Source: Grammothele lineata
Lineage: Eukaryota > Basidiomycota > Agaricomycetes > Polyporales > Polyporaceae
Assembly: GCA_002150815.3 (NCBI GenBank)
Contig: NDFF03000093.1
Coordinates: forward strand, 62,001-126,000
Reading direction: 5' to 3'
DNA length: 64,000 nt
Shown here: one piece after another, positions 1 to 13,129 of the stretch
Numbering within the stretch: the first letter of the stretch is position 1
Layout of the letters: every line of letters begins with the position of its first letter
Program-made: the position numbers and the translations under genes
The notes under the pieces: generated by a model
Databases searched by the model: none
What the model was told of the DNA's origin: nothing
Seen by the model: only the letters and a program-made list of their open reading frames with translations

Positions 1-634
1 GTTCCCATCCGTTCCGGCGGTGACGAAGATAGTCGTCCGTTCAACCGTTGTTTGCAGGGCTCCTACACCGGCGCTCACGAGAAAACTAGCGCTGAACAAC
101 GCGAGCGGTCGGCGTTTTTCGATTCCCTCATATTCTTACTCCGCTCCCTCTCCAATCTCCTTCCTGTGCACACCAGTACACGCTACCCATACGAGTGTAT
201 CGACCCAGAGCTTGCCTACGCAGATGTAGGAACGTGTAGAAGATCTGGAACGGAGACTACTGGAAAAGTATACAGAGCTTCCGCGCGATCTCGGACGCCC
301 GGCCCCACGGTTCGCAAACCAGGCACGGGCCGGCCGCCTTCTTGCTGGATACTTAGCACGATGTCTTTGGAGTGTGAGATCCGCATGGGGTCCGAGGACG
401 GTCGCGGAGGCGACGCGTCGATAAGGTACGTCAGAGGCGTAACTCGTACAAAAGACCGCTACCGCCATTCATAGAAGTTCTTCGCAGTTTGGGAGTTCCT
501 ACCCCCCTCCTCTCCTCTTCCGCGCTCTTAGTAACCGGCTGTGCTTTCGCACCAGGTTCGCGGACTGCGCTCTCCCTCTGCGCATAGCGTACGCTCGCTC
601 CATCAATTGGCGTGCTGGACGTTTGTGAGGCGCC
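1..634. other. Upstream region of the first DUF6534 gene
   Basis: No gene is recognised here. A block around 432-465 resembles 3784-3820, which lies upstream of the second DUF6534 copy, so the duplicated unit included some promoter or leader sequence. Pyrimidine-rich stretches (about 499-528 here, 3864-3886 in the second copy) precede both genes and may be fungal core-promoter CT tracts. Short open frames in this part show no recognisable domain. Confidence 0.4.
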
Positions 635-2326
635 ATGAGCACCACCACCGCTCTGTTCGATGTCGCGACCGTGTGAGTTCGATCATTTGTGAGACAACGA
701 TCATGATTAACAATGTCCTTAGCGAAGGGCCGTTCTTCTTCGCCGTCATATTTGACTCGATCCTATATGGCGTTCTATGCACGCAAATGTTCTTCTACTT
801 CATGGCGCCACAGCGGTACGCACGTCCCTATTGATGGATCACATTGCGAGCCCTTGACGGTTGTTCTGTAGAGATCCGACATGGATGCGGTTCCTTGTCG
901 CGGTGGTGCTGTTTACAGAGACGGTACATACCGCCTTCAACATCGCCTCGGTATACATCGCGTTCGTCCAGAATTTTGGTGGGTCGTCTACACCGTTCAA
1001 CGTCTTTGCTCGTCTACTCGTCCTGATGCTCGTGGTTCCTAGGCGACTGGCTCGCTCTTTTGTACGCGACATGGGGTGAGTTCTCTCCTTCACTGACCTG
1101 GAAGGTATACGATACTGACTGATCGCATCTGGACGTGTCCTACAGCGACGCAAGGGGGGCCTATCACCATAGTGCGTACTTCGACGCTCACATGGAAGCG
1201 TCTGCTTATCTCTTGTACAGTCCGTCATTGCACTCCTCGTGCAGACTTTCTTCGCGTGGCGTATAAAGGTCTTGACACGCAATTACTGGATCGTGTGCGC
1301 TATCGCGTTCTTCGCCTTCGTCCAGATCTGTGCGTACCAGCTCCTCGTGTTAGCGTTCCGCCATTGCTGACGACGTCGTCTTCTCGCGCGGGCAGGTGGT
1401 GGTATTGGTATGACGATCGGAGTCATCAAGGTCCCCTACTCTCTGGAATTCTTCAAGCTGTACCCGGTCGCCATCACCTGGTCCACTGGTGCGATTACCG
1501 CGGACATACTCATCACTGGCACGCTCGTGTTCCACCTTGTGAGCTATGTTTCGTGCTCAGAGCGCTGTCCGTCCACCTAACCGGGGTTGACCCCACGCTT
1601 CCAGAGAAGTAAGAAGAGCGGGATGCAGTTTACAGACTCGCTGATCGACAAGATCACCCGCAGTGAGTGTCGGTCCGGATACTTTCACGCGCGCACTGCC
1701 CCGGCTGACGAAGTCGTGCTTCCCTTCCAGCAACTATCGAGACGAACCTCCTCACTACCGTCTGGATTATCCTAGATCTTATAATCTACATCAAAGTCGT
1801 ACGTGTTTCTCACGTCCGCCAACGGCTCGGGGCTATCATTCTAAAGTGCCCGTGGCATTTCACTTAGACGACGACTCTGCATCTTCTCTTCAACCTGACT
1901 ATGTCGAAGTTCTATTCGCTCTCCTTGCTCGTCTCCCTTAACGCGCGCGACTCGTGGAGGCGAGAGACAACGGCCTCGCACTCAGCCTCCGGCGGCGTCG
2001 GTAGCGCAGCCGAAAGACGTATCAACGGCAGAACGCCGCGTTCGCTCAACGTGAACATGCTGCGGAGCGCGGATAGGTCCAAGCATGGGGTGAGTTCACG
2101 CTCCGTTACCCCAGAGTATTGGTCGGCGACGCCGACACACTAACGTACGCGCGAACAGCCGCAACAGATCTACATCGACGTCGAAGCGCACGAGATGGTG
2201 GTCGTCGACGAGGACGTCAAGAGCGGCCATTCGTATGGGACACCCTCGCAAACTCACAGTTCGCACAGCGAGAAGCGTTCAAATCCCGGTAGCACGTTCC
2301 ACTCGGACGTCGAGCGCGGTCTGTAA
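635..2326 (+). CDS. DUF6534 family multi-pass membrane protein (tandem copy 1)
   Basis: Spliced gene with about ten short introns. The first exon is only 13 codons (MSTTTALFDVATV), ending at a GTGAGT donor. Later exons read VEGPFFFAVIFDSILYGVL, then a segment with MRFLVAVVLFTETVHTAF, FGDWLALLYATWG, an ATQGGP loop, the helix VIALLVQTFFAWRI, GGIGMTIGVIKVPY, and the conserved late block KFYSLSLLVSLNARDSW, ending in VERGL and TAA. Several hydrophobic helices indicate an integral membrane protein. This is the pattern of the Agaricomycete DUF6534 family, whose function is unknown. The start was chosen because the second copy begins identically (MST..ALFDVATV). It is a tandem paralogue of the gene at 4029-5726. 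No frame break was seen in the joined exons. Confidence 0.85.
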
Positions 2327-4028
2327 GCTTCTCTTGGGTGCGAGTTGTTGATTACCGCCTGTGTTGGTTGCTTATCGTCAGGGGCGCGTTGTAAGAGGTT
2401 CCGGGACAACGCCTCCCATGTACTAGACCATTCGGAGAGAGCAGTATTTGTTTGCGTTGTATTAGATCGCTTTCGCTACAAAACCCGATGTTCCCATACC
2501 CTAGAATCTAGATTAAGGTACTCGTTTGATAATATACATCCATTGATGTAACACTCTATTATGAGCTGGGTGATTGTGAGCCGGAATCTAGATTCAGAAG
2601 GCCACGCATATGGTCGCGAGCTTTACAACGAGGCTCGAACCCCACGCGCGAGTCGCGCTGAAGTTGTTGCCATCTCCGTCTCCGTCGGAGTAGGCTGACT
2701 TGCTCAAGACCTGGTATGACAAGTTGCCCAAAGTTGGTCCCGTACCTATCCGGGTCTGAGTTCGTATTCGTGCCTTGAAGTCGCCTCGAAGCCACGTGGA
2801 AAGTTGTTCACGACCTAGGCCAGGGCGATGGCGTCAGGACCGGCGCTTGAGTTGCCATTCTAGGAGTGCCATCCATCGACGGGCCGCCGCGGCGGGCCAG
2901 CGCGGTTCCGAATTTGTTGTCATGCTTTCCACACCACCACGCAGTGCACTTGAACCATATATCCGTCGTATCCTGTTTCGAGTCAACGCATCGCTAAGTC
3001 TCTGTGAGTTGAGAACCTTTTCATGGAAGGAAGTGCCCTGCCCCCTAAGTGCGGATGCCACAAGTGCTAATTTTCCCTGTGGCGACAGTCCAGTGGCCTG
3101 CCCTGGCCTGCGTCAGCCTGTCTCGGGCATCGCACCCCCTTATTTCACCTGATTCCCCATCCCAGATGATCGCATGAAATACATAGCTCGCGCTCTATCC
3201 ACCATGCTCTCAAGCAATGAGCTTGTCCTCTACCTAGACGTTCTCATCACCCAAACACGATCCTTACCGGGTAGTCTGGAGACTGGAATCACAGCTGCCA
3301 AAGGTAAAACCGTTGCGAGGAGACTACTAGGTCTTTTCAGGAGACCAAAATTCCGGGTATGGTATACAGGCCGACGTTAATAACGTTTAATGGAGCGCTC
3401 TCAGCGATGACGACCGCAGCCGCAATCTCCGGTCCCGCATGAAGCGTTCACCCCGGTCACCCGGGCATTTCCCCATGCGAATCCCCTTTGGGCCAACTTC
3501 GGGCGGCCTGGAATCGCTGGAGAGTCGTTCTCCGGGCGCTAGATGCGCAGAGCATGGTCGAGCTAAGCTCGAAAAAGAAGATCGGGGCTCCGCACGATCG
3601 ACACCGACGCCCGACGCCCGCCTCGAGCCTCCACCTCCACGGTGTCTGAACCAGGAACCCGGAGGCCCTGCTTGAAGACTGTGGTGGCTCTGGACTCCCG
3701 AGATACAAATAGAGATAGGGGTACATCGAGGAGGCGTATCGAGGAGGCGTATCGACGCGGGGGGGGGGACAGGAGCTGACAGGAGGCGCAACTTCTCGTA
3801 CAAAAGGCCGGTACTGCCGCCGGCTGTAACAACTCCCCGCAGTCAGACTCTGGAATCCGGGGTCCCCCCTCTTTCCTCATCCTCTCCGATCTCGGTAGCC
3901 GACCGTCTCTTTGCATCGGTTGACGGAGATCGTCCGACGACGACGGACGTCCTTCCTCTCCGAGCCCGCGCGACCTGTTCCCCTGTACTCATCCCATCGT
4001 TTTGTCTCTCTGGATAACATCCAGCATC
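2327..4028. other. Intergenic region between the DUF6534 copies
   Basis: About 1.7 kb with no convincing gene; open frames here are short and lack known motifs. A B-box-like string around 2630 (minus strand) was checked for a tRNA and rejected. Position 3267-3292 shares a roughly 25-bp degenerate match with 7234-7258. A 13-bp tandem duplication and a G run lie at 3725-3768. From about 3784 the sequence resembles the leader region of DUF6534 copy 1. Confidence 0.5.
3725..3768. repeat. 13-bp tandem duplication followed by a run of ten G
   Basis: The 13-mer ATCGAGGAGGCGT occurs twice in direct succession from 3725, then ATCGACGC leads into a homopolymer of ten G at 3759-3768. It is a simple low-complexity site and a likely slippage or sequencing-error spot. 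Confidence 0.85.
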
Positions 4029-5726
4029 ATGAGTACCGCTGCCCTGTTCGACGTCGCGACTGTGTGAGTTTCTGCTCGACTCCAAAGGACGGCTCTGTAC
4101 TGATCCTTTCGTCAGAAATGGGCCGTTCTTCTTCGCCGTCATATTCGACTCGATCCTCTATGGCGTGGTATGCACACAGATGTTCTTCTACTTCACGGCA
4201 CCAAAGCGGTACGCACGCCCTTATCACGTACAATTTGCGATTCTGATAGCCAGTATGTAGCGACCGGACATGGATACGGCTTTTAGTTGCGGCTGTGTGG
4301 CTCATCGAGACGGTACATACTACCTGCAGCATCGCTTCCCAATATATCATCCTCGTCGAAAAATTCGGTCAGTAGACTACGCACTGTTTACGCACTCGCA
4401 CTCGGCTTCTTACGCGAAGCTGCGGTTTACGTTCCAGGGGATTGGGTTTCTCTCCTCTACGCCACGTGGGGTAAGAGTCCTTTCTGGAGCGCGCACACCA
4501 CCCTATGCTCACTAACTCTTTGGATCTGGCGTACAGCGACGCAAGGCGGGCCGGTGACAACAGTCAGTGCACCCTCTCGGACATTCGATTCCGTCGTATT
4601 TGCTCATCGCGTATATAGGCCGTCGTTGCATCCCTCGTGCAAACCTTCTTTGCATGGCGCATCTTGGTCTTGACGCGTAACTATTGGATCGTCAGCGCCA
4701 TCGGATTCTTTGCTCTCGTCCAGATTTGTGCGTTATTCATTTTTGTGACCAATACATCACCGCTGACGTCCACGTTACATTATGCGTGCAGGCGGTGGTA
4801 TCGGAACGTCCATTGCGCTAACAAGGGTTCCGTACTCTGTCGAATTCTACAAGCTGCGGCCGATCGTCATCACTTGGTGTTCAGGTGCAGTTGTCACCGA
4901 TTTGCTCATCACTTGCTCGCTCGTGTACTATCTCGTGAGTGTTCGTTATGTACATTGAACGTTCGGCGTCGTATTGATCGGGATGGGTGCTTGGCGCTTC
5001 TAGAGAAGCAGGAAGAGCGGTATGCAATTCACTGACTCTGTCATCGACAAGATCACTCGTAGTGAGTACCGCCTCAATCATGTTTGCACACGGTCTGCGT
5101 CCAGGGCTGACATGCTTGCGCGCCTTTATCAGCAACACTTGAGACGAACTTGTTTACTCTCCTCTGGATTATCGTCGACTTCATCCTCTACATGAAAGTG
5201 GTGCGTCACACATCCTCTACGCCGTCACGTCTAGTCGCTAACGTCACGGCACAGACGGCGACGACCTTGCATCTAATCTTCAACCTGACGATCCCCAAGT
5301 TTTACTCGCTCTCGCTACTTGTCTCGCTTAACGCGCGTGACTCTTGGAAACGGGATGCAACAGGTTCGAACTCTACCGCCGGCCGTGTAACCACGGGCGC
5401 GGACGGGCGCACGAGCGGAAGGGTGCCACGCTCGCTCAACGTCAACATGCTCCGGAGTGCAGACGGTACGAAACGCGCGGTAAGCACAAGATTCGTTCCA
5501 CAGTGTTGGGATTACTGCGATGCTAATGCGTCGCCGTACGCTGATGGGGTACCAGCCGCAGCAGATCTACATTGGCGTCGAAGCACACGAGATGGTGGTC
5601 GTCGACGAGGACGTGAAGAGCGGCCACTCCTCGTTCGTGACGCCCATCCATACGCCTCGCGCGCTCGACGAGAAGGGATTGCGCGACGACGGCACGTTTG
5701 ACTCGGATGTAGAGCGCGGGTTGTGA
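4029..5726 (+). CDS. DUF6534 family multi-pass membrane protein (tandem copy 2)
   Basis: Same exon architecture as the copy at 635-2326. Exon 1 is MSTAALFDVATV followed by a GTGAGT donor, then VNGPFFFAVIFDSILYGVV, RDRTWIRLLVAAVWLIETV, FGDWVSLLYATWG, the helix VQTFFAWRILVLTRNYWIV, IALTRVPYSVEFYKLRPIV, a QFTDSVIDKITR segment, LFTLLWIIVDFILYMK and KFYSLSLLVSLNARDSWKR. The tail reads EAHEMVVVDEDVKSGHSS and ends VERGL-TGA. The soluble C-terminus is acidic and is the most divergent part between the copies. Predicted integral membrane protein of unknown function. No lesion was seen, so both copies may be functional. Confidence 0.85.
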
Positions 5727-7876
5727 GTTGGTTCAGGTGTACGGGTCAGGTCTCCAGGTCTTCTTTCGGGTCTGTTGCTCGGTGGTGAAGCTCCCCGGGT
5801 GCGGGTTGCGGGACGTCGGTGCGAGGCCGATAGTACTGCGCTCGTTGTGTCCAATATTGCAGGGATATGGACTTGCACTGTATAGGGACGCCTGAGCTAT
5901 GTGATGCGCTCCTGGTATACCCTAGCCCCGTAAGCTGGTTTACTCACTGTCAAGTTGACGTCGGGCCCTTCCTAGCAGAGTGGGCTAGTACGGACGTATC
6001 CCTAGGCACGTCCGTCCGTACGGGCACATATGGGCTTAACTCAACTACGAGCTGGAAATCGCCACCAATCGAAGAGGTCGGGATCTTACATATCATTAGT
6101 GGAAGTTGTTATAATTCCGAATCCGAGCTTGGCGCATTCAGGGTTCGATCACCGAGACTCATGTCATTCGGCTTCAATCATTGCCACGTGCAAAAATGAT
6201 GACATCGACATCGAGCGCTTCGCGTTCGGCCTTGTCTTGTCTTCGGAAACTCTGCAGTTGATGCTCATGATTCTCTAGCTGTAAGGCTTCCGTTTCACCA
6301 ATCTCATATCTTGCTTCGACCATCTTTTATATGCGACACGAGAAGTATCAAAACGAGACAATGTGAGTCTCATTTACCCTGGCACCATGCACATTCACAA
6401 ACGGTAACGGCATGTATAACACAATCAGGGCTTGCAGGTTGCTCCTTTGCATCCCGAATTCGAAGCTTATCTGGTGTTTGGAACGACTTCAATAGGCCGA
6501 CGGCCGCTTCGCGACTGCTTAGGTACCGTCAAGACGTCCTACTCCACGTTCGTAGCTTTGGGCTATGTGCTCCAAAATTAGACCGACCATGTCAATCCGA
6601 GGAGGCCTCTTGTGGCAAGGCCGTGTCATCTCATGCGTTGATGAAGATTCGGCCGAGATATAGAGCATATTGACCTCGAGAGAGCGTTGCCGATACCGGG
6701 TGGAAGCTGAAATCGGATGGCTACATTGTGCGCGCCTCCGGGAAGAGCTTCTGTGATGACATGATGTTGATTTGTTACGACAACGGGAACCCTGAAGTTT
6801 TTGGCGTCCCGGGAGAGGTGTGTGTCGGCACCGACTGCTTTTACCCTTCTTCCGTATTCCGTCACTTTCCTTCGTATGCTGGTGAGCGTCACATCGCGCG
6901 ACCTGAAACAAAGCTGACCAGTCTCCGAACAGGCTTCGTAGCCAAGTTCTGGCGGGACACAGTGAGCAGCAGCGCATGCAGTTCTAGCCCCGACGAGAGC
7001 TTCTTCGGTGAACTCCGAGCCGCAGGATGCCTTCGGAGGGGCAGCTTCAAGTCTCCTCAAAGACGTAAGCCCTCTTCTCTCCGATCCATGCCGCCAGGCC
7101 GTTCTAAACCGTGTGACCTCAGGAGGGCCCGGGACAGTTGTCCACTCGCGTGATCTCCCACTTTTCAGGGCATTTCACACAATGATACATGTTTTACTGC
7201 GGAAGCGTCGTGGAGTCTATGACAGCGCAAATGCCGGATAGTCTGGAGGCTGGAACACGGAGTCGGATTTGCGGGCAAGCATGGGAATGTCGCTCCTTCC
7301 ACGTGATCCACCTGATTGCGCTTCGATCTGTGAGAAGAACTCCGAACTGTACCCAACGGGCAGAAGTTCGCGCGCATCTCCTACGCTCATCCCGGAGTCT
7401 GAGAAGTTCGTCCGGGAAGGACGCGCCGGCCCATGGTGAGCGTGCTAGCGTAGTGCAACTCGTTATCGAGATCGCTAACCCTAGGACACCGCGGATGCGA
7501 ACTGTGCTGTGGGAAGAGCGCTGACACCGCGGCCACCCCACCATGCCGGCATGGGGCTCCTACCAGATTTGTGGGCGCAAATTTCGCTTAGCTACACGAC
7601 ATGATGAAGCGCCAGAAGTACTCACCGTGCCGCCATGCGGCCTGTTCACGAAGATGCAATCGGCCACTCTAGACGATGGAAACATGTCAAACGCAGCTGC
7701 GATGGGCCTATCACGGAATTCAGAAGCCTGCTCGGACGACATACTCAGACAACCGAGACTGCTATAAATCTGATGCTTGACGGCTCCGTTGCCCTCCTCA
7801 ACCCCCCTCCTCCTTCTGCCTGAGCCTCCGTACTCTGATCGCTCTAGACCCATCTTAGAGTTAGAATTTCGTCGCT
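5727..7876. other. Intergenic region upstream of reductase AFR-1
   Basis: About 2.1 kb with only short, unrecognised open frames on both strands and no splice-joinable domain that I can see. The last 120 bp contain a TATAAA box and a pyrimidine-rich stretch near 7795-7820. The 7234-7258 string is the partner of the degenerate match at 3267-3292. Confidence 0.5.
7763..7768 (+). promoter_or_regulatory. TATAAA box of AFR-1
   Basis: TATAAA lies 109-114 bp before the chosen ATG at 7877, with a pyrimidine-rich stretch between. AFR-2 and AFR-3 have TATA-like strings at comparable distances, so all three paralogues may have strong or inducible promoters (inference). Confidence 0.5.
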
Positions 7877-10800
7877 ATGTCTCTGACGAACGCTCTCAGC
7901 TTCTATGACCCCAACGTGAAGACTATGCAGGGGGCGAGCAGTACGACGTTCAAGAACCCCGGACTCGACACGACCCTCACTATCCCCGAGCTCTTCGCCT
8001 TCCACGCGAAGCACAGTCCGGAGCACCCCGTTTTCGTCTATGCCGACGACGAAGGTCAGGAGCATATCATCCGCTTTCCCGAGGTCTACCGCGCAATTCG
8101 CAAGGCCGCGACGCTCGCCTCAGCGCACCATGCGCGCCAGGCAGATCACTACGCTCAGGCGCAGGTGGGCAAGAGCCCCAACGAGCCTCCCGTGGTCGGC
8201 ATCCTCGCTACAGCAGGTACGTCCTCTTCCAGGCGCTCACCCGGCCTAACTTCGATCTTGCGCGCACATGCTAATCACGTCTCACGCGCCTCCCTTAAAC
8301 CCACTCCCGCCCACACGCGCTCTCCAAAACCTTAGATTCCATATCATTCTATACCCTGAAGGTCGGGTTGATGTACCTCGGTCTGACTGCTTTTCCCATT
8401 TCGACCCGCAACAGCGCAATCGCAGTCGCGCACTTGGTGACCAAGACCGGCGTGCGGCAGATGTACGTCAGCGCTGACGCTGCAATGCAACGCCTGGCGC
8501 GCGAGGCGAACGAAATTCTCGCGAAGGAAGGAAACGCGTTCGAACCGCTCCCGATGCCCGACTTCGAGCACCTGTACGGCCCTGGGGGCGACGAAGCGCT
8601 GGTCCCCATGGGCGATGTTAGCCCCGACAAGACGTGTATCATCATTCACTCGTCAGGTGAGTCTCTTGGGGTTGCGGCGGCGGCACGCGAGTGCGCGAAG
8701 GAGAGACGCTCATTCTTGTGCGCGCTTAGGATCCACCGCGTTCCCTAAGCCGATCAAGTTCTTGGACAAGAATTTCAGGAAATGGGGCACCTTCGTCTGT
8801 GGGTATAACATCACACCTCAATAGGCGTATTGTCCTCATGCGCCATGATTACGTGCAGACTACGGTGACTACGACTTCTGCGGCGTTCGTGTCGGCGGGC
8901 AACCTAATGTCATGTTCCGTACGTCAATTCCTAGATTCGAGCCGTCTATCGCGCTAAAAAAGTGTTCTAGATGTAATGGGGTCGTTGATGATCACCTGGA
9001 ACGTGAGTTTGTTTCCCATCTCACGAGATTGCGAAGGCTGAAATTGTGTTGCACAGCTATACACCGGTGTCGTGTGGTCGATGTACAAGCCGTGCACTCC
9101 GCCTGTCTTCCCGTCCGCGGAGAACTTCCTGGAGTCCGTCATCGCGACGAAGACGGTGATCTTGTACTGCGTCCCCGCGTTCATCGAACAGTGGGCGAAA
9201 GACCCTGCCAACATGCCCAAGATCAAGACGCTTTCCGCGATTGTACGCTCCGATCTGTACCTGCTCGACGTACAACATGTAACTTTGCCTTAGATCTACG
9301 CCGGTGCCCCGATGAACAAGCAGATCGGTGACCGCCTAGCCTCGGAGGGCATTGCGCTCATTCCGTTCTATGGCTCGTACGTGATCTCTGTATATCGTCT
9401 ATTCCGTTTGTTGAGGTATCTGACGAACGTATTTTTACAGGACGGAGCTCGGTTCTCTCGTGTACCTCATTCAGAATCCTAAGACGATGGACAAGTCCGA
9501 ATGGGACTACTTTAGGATTGCACCTCACATCGACGCCCGTCTCATTCCTCAGGAGGACCAACCGCTCATCTACGAGCCGATCGCTCTGGTGCGTAGTGTC
9601 TCTTTCCACGACTCGCTCTCGTTCGTGTTCTCACTCTGGTTACGATGATAACAGGACTCCGCCACTATGACGCCCAACGTGTTCAACTCAATTCACGATG
9701 GGAAGCCGTCGTACTCGACTAGCGATCTGCTTCAGCAACACCCCACAAAGCCGCACCTCTTCCGCGTCTTCGGACGCGCAGATGACCAACTCATGCTCTC
9801 CACCGGTGAGAAGACAAATCCGGCGCCACTTGGTATGTGCTTGCTGCTCGTGGTAATGAGGCCGCCTGTGCTTACATATAATGTTATGCAGAGGCAATCC
9901 TCATGCAGGACCCGCACGTCCTTGCCTGCCTCATGTTCGGTCGTGGTCGTTTCCAGAACGGCATTCTCATACAGCCCAAGGTCGCGTTCGACTCCAGTGA
10001 CGAGGTCAAGCTCGAGGAGTTCCGCAACAAGATCTGGTCAGTCTTTTACACCGTATCGCTTTTGGCTCAGCATTCACCCCTACACCACAGGCCGTCGATC
10101 GAGAAAATGAATGCTTACGCCCCCGCGCACTCGCGCATCTTCAAGGAGATGATCATGGTAACCAAGCCCGACAAGCCACTCGAATACACCGCGAAGGGCA
10201 CACCGCGCCGCCAGGTCTGTATTCGCTCGTACGAGCCCGAGATCGATGCTCTCTACAAGCGTGTCGAAGAGTCATCCCAGGTGGACGTCCCTGCCCCTCG
10301 CAACTGGGCGCCGGACGCGACGCTCGACTACGTGCGCGAACTCGTACGGAAGGTGATGAAGATTCCCAAGTTGGCCGATGATGATGATCTCTTCCAACAG
10401 GGCTGTGACAGGTATGGTGTCTCCTTTGGCCCAATTATCTGTGTTGTCCCGGGAGCTGACACACATTCGTAGCCTGCAGGCAACATACGTCCGTAATACT
10501 GTCATCCACGCGCTCCGCTCGACGTCGAGCGTAAGCGTGCATGATCTCCCCCAAAACTTCGTCTACGCCCACCCCAGCATTTCCGCGCTCGCGTCTTTCC
10601 TCTCGCGCCTCCTCGCAGGCGGCGCGCCCGTCAGCGACGCAACGGTGGAGCGCGATGCCGGTCTGGCGCGCATGCGCGCCATGCTCGACAAGTACAGCGC
10701 TGGACTTGACGGCAAGTTCCCCCCAGCGGCGAGCGGCAGCGCCCCTACGAAGGAAACGGTGATCGTGACGGGTACAACGGGCCGACTCGGCTCGCACCTC

Positions 10801-12086
10801 CTCGCGCAGCTGCTTGCTCGCGCGGATGTGACACATGTGTACGCGCTGAACCGTGAGTCGTCGGGCTCGGTTGAGAAGCTCGTGACGCGTTCGCGGGAGG
10901 CGTTTGTGCAGTGGGGTTTGGACGCGGCGTTACTGGAAGGTGGCAAGGTCTCCTTCCATGCTGTGGACCTTGCGAAGCCGACCTTTGGCCTGAGTCGGGA
11001 CCTGTACGAAGAGGTATGTAGGGTGGGCCCGTTTTCGCGAGCGGCCCTCGGCTGACATTATAATAGATGAGGAAGAGCACGACTCAGATCATCCACAATG
11101 GTGCGTTCTGCATAATCTAGATTCCATCAAAGTATCTCTAACCTGGACATACAGCATGGCGCGTTGACTTCAACGTTTCGCTGCCATCCTTCGAACCCCT
11201 CGTCGCTGGCTCGCGGAATTTGCTTGATCTCGCGCTATCCTCTCCGCTCCCCGGCGGCCCGCGCGCGCTCTTTGTTAGCTCCATCTCTTCCATGCGCAGT
11301 GAGTTGTACCCCATACCCCCTTCTCTGTATATACCTGCTCACAAAATTGCAGACCACCCCGGATCAGAACCGGCTGTCGAGTCCATCGAGACCGGTCCTG
11401 AGATGGCCTACGGCGGCGGGTACCCCGAGAGCAAGTGGGTTACCGAGCAGCTCTTCCGTCGCGCAACAGAACAGACCGGCCTGCGCACGACGGCGGTCCG
11501 CGTCGGCCAGGTCAGCGGCGACCAGGCCACGGGCGGCTGGAACACGACGGAGTGGGTCGCCGCCATCGCGCGCGTCAGCCAGCGACTCGGGTGCATGCCA
11601 TCCAAGGAAGAGGTAAGGCTCCCTCCCGGTAGCACTCGTTCCAGGTCTTTAGTGCTAACCGAATCTCCTATATAGCCGCTCACCTGGGTCGCGGTAGACG
11701 TCGTCGCCGCAGCACTGCAGGAGATGGTCGACAGCGGCGAAGGCGCTCTGCACCTCGTTGCCCCCCGCGCCGTTCCCTGGGACGCCGTCTTCCTCCCGAT
11801 GGCGGAGCGGCTGGGGCTTCCCGTGGTGCCGTACGGCGAGTGGGTCGCGCGCCTCGAGAAGAGCGCGGCGGACGCGCGCGCGAAGGGCGGCGTCGAGGGG
11901 CACGACTCGGCGCACAACCTTATCCACTTCTTCAAGAGCGAGGGGATGGGTGGCGCCGCGGTCCCGCTGAGCACGGAGCGGGCCGTTCGCGCGTCCAAGG
12001 CGCTGAGGGAGGCGCGCCCGCTTGGGAAGGAGGACGCGGTGCGGTTCGTGGAGTTCTGGGGGAAGGTGGGACATCTCAAGCTCTGA
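7877..12086 (+). CDS. A-T-R adenylate-forming reductase (NRPS-like), paralogue 1
   Basis: Multi-exon gene, roughly 1,050 residues. It starts MSLTNALSFYDPNV, aligning with AFR-2 and AFR-3. Adenylation domain: the nucleotide-binding core IIHSSGSTAFPKPIKF crosses the intron at 8656-8729, followed by YGDYDFCGVRVGGQPN, IYAGAPMNKQIGDRL and FYGSTELGSL, in which GSTE is the A5-type motif. Thiolation domain: GCDSLQAT near 10400-10490, formed by splicing, with the serine that carries phosphopantetheine. Reductase domain: VTGTTGRLGSHLLAQLL (about 10767) is the Rossmann NAD(P)H loop and GGYPESKWVTEQLF (about 11415) gives the YxxxK pair. These enzymes activate a carboxylic or amino acid, tether it and release it as an aldehyde or alcohol. 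The architecture matches alpha-aminoadipate reductase (Lys2), but the sequence looks like the separate basidiomycete reductase family. Substrate unknown. No break was found in the exons checked. Confidence 0.88.
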
Positions 12087-13129
12087 GATGGTGGCTTGGG
12101 GCTTTCTTCGACGTCCGGTCAAGCTTGCTATGATGCTATTTGCTATACCTTTGTACGATCGTTTTAGACTGACAGGCAATTGTGTACTAGATGACCACAC
12201 ACGAATTCCATACGATGGCCCTTAACCGTCACTCTGGCTTGTCGTGCCTGTTGTAAGCCTTTGAGGGGAGACCGCCAAAGTGTGTCTTACGCAGGTTCCA
12301 CTGTGATCAAGGGACATCCACATCAGATAACATCGAAGCGAAAAGACATATGATGTCTTCAACGAGTACTACTGACACGCTCAGGCCCATTAGTCGAGAA
12401 AAGAAGCTGCATTCCACGTAAATGGAATGTACGCCTATGCCTAGCTTATCCGACGCTCTAGTGCAGGGTCCGTCGCGCGCAGTCTTTGGCAAGTTGAGCG
12501 CTCTCCGCGTCCTCATGATCAACATCCTCGATATCCTTGAACTACTCACCACGCAGCACTTGCAGAGTCACTCCGTCGGCTGCCCGATCTTCTCCTGTAC
12601 GCCTTGCTCTCCGCACGTCGTTGTCTCCTCGCGTGTCAGCCTGTAAAGTCAGAGCTGCAAAAGGCTTGAAACCTCTACGGAGCCTGAGGGTCATCCACTA
12701 AATACACAATTTAGTATCTTCCTGGAAACGCTCCTCGGCCCCAGGATTATCGTCGCACAATCAAGGCTTCTTTCGGGATCCCTAGCCAAAAATTTGGCTC
12801 ATTCTGAGCATAGGCTAGAAATCCGATCAGACACCTGAGATGGTGTAGTATACTTAGTTCGAGTCCGAGTCATCATGTCCGACGTAGTCATGTGCACAAT
12901 GCTATTCGAGCATTCTCGACTCATGGATTGGAATTAACAATAACACTCGTAACGTCCGATATAGTCGCAGTTCGGCGTGAGGTACAAACATAAAACAAAT
13001 ACATGTCAGAAGTGTTGAGTCAACGTACATACGAGGATGTCCAGAACAATTGGGCGTATTAAGAGCCGACCGGACGTATTGAGACGTCAGGCTTTTTTCG
13101 AACGTACCGATGCAGTGTCCTCATGCATA
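12087..13129. other. Intergenic region between AFR-1 and the methyltransferase
   Basis: Convergent 3' regions of AFR-1 (+) and the methyltransferase (-). No gene is recognised; the open frames at 12307-12646 have no known motif. One copy of a short dispersed repeat lies at 12391-12420. The part from 12840 to 13020 is AT-richer than the flanks. Confidence 0.5.
12391..12420. repeat. Dispersed 30-bp repeat, copy A
   Basis: Thirty bases centred on AAGAAGCTGC match 14371-14400 with two differences, in the same orientation; similarity then fades. The copies sit on either side of the methyltransferase gene. The origin is unknown (relic element or old duplication). Confidence 0.6.

Noticed and set aside
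2600..2700. Possible tRNA on the minus strand (GGTTCGAGCC-like B box)
   Set aside because: No matching A box, no acceptor-stem pairing and no anticodon arm at the right spacing.
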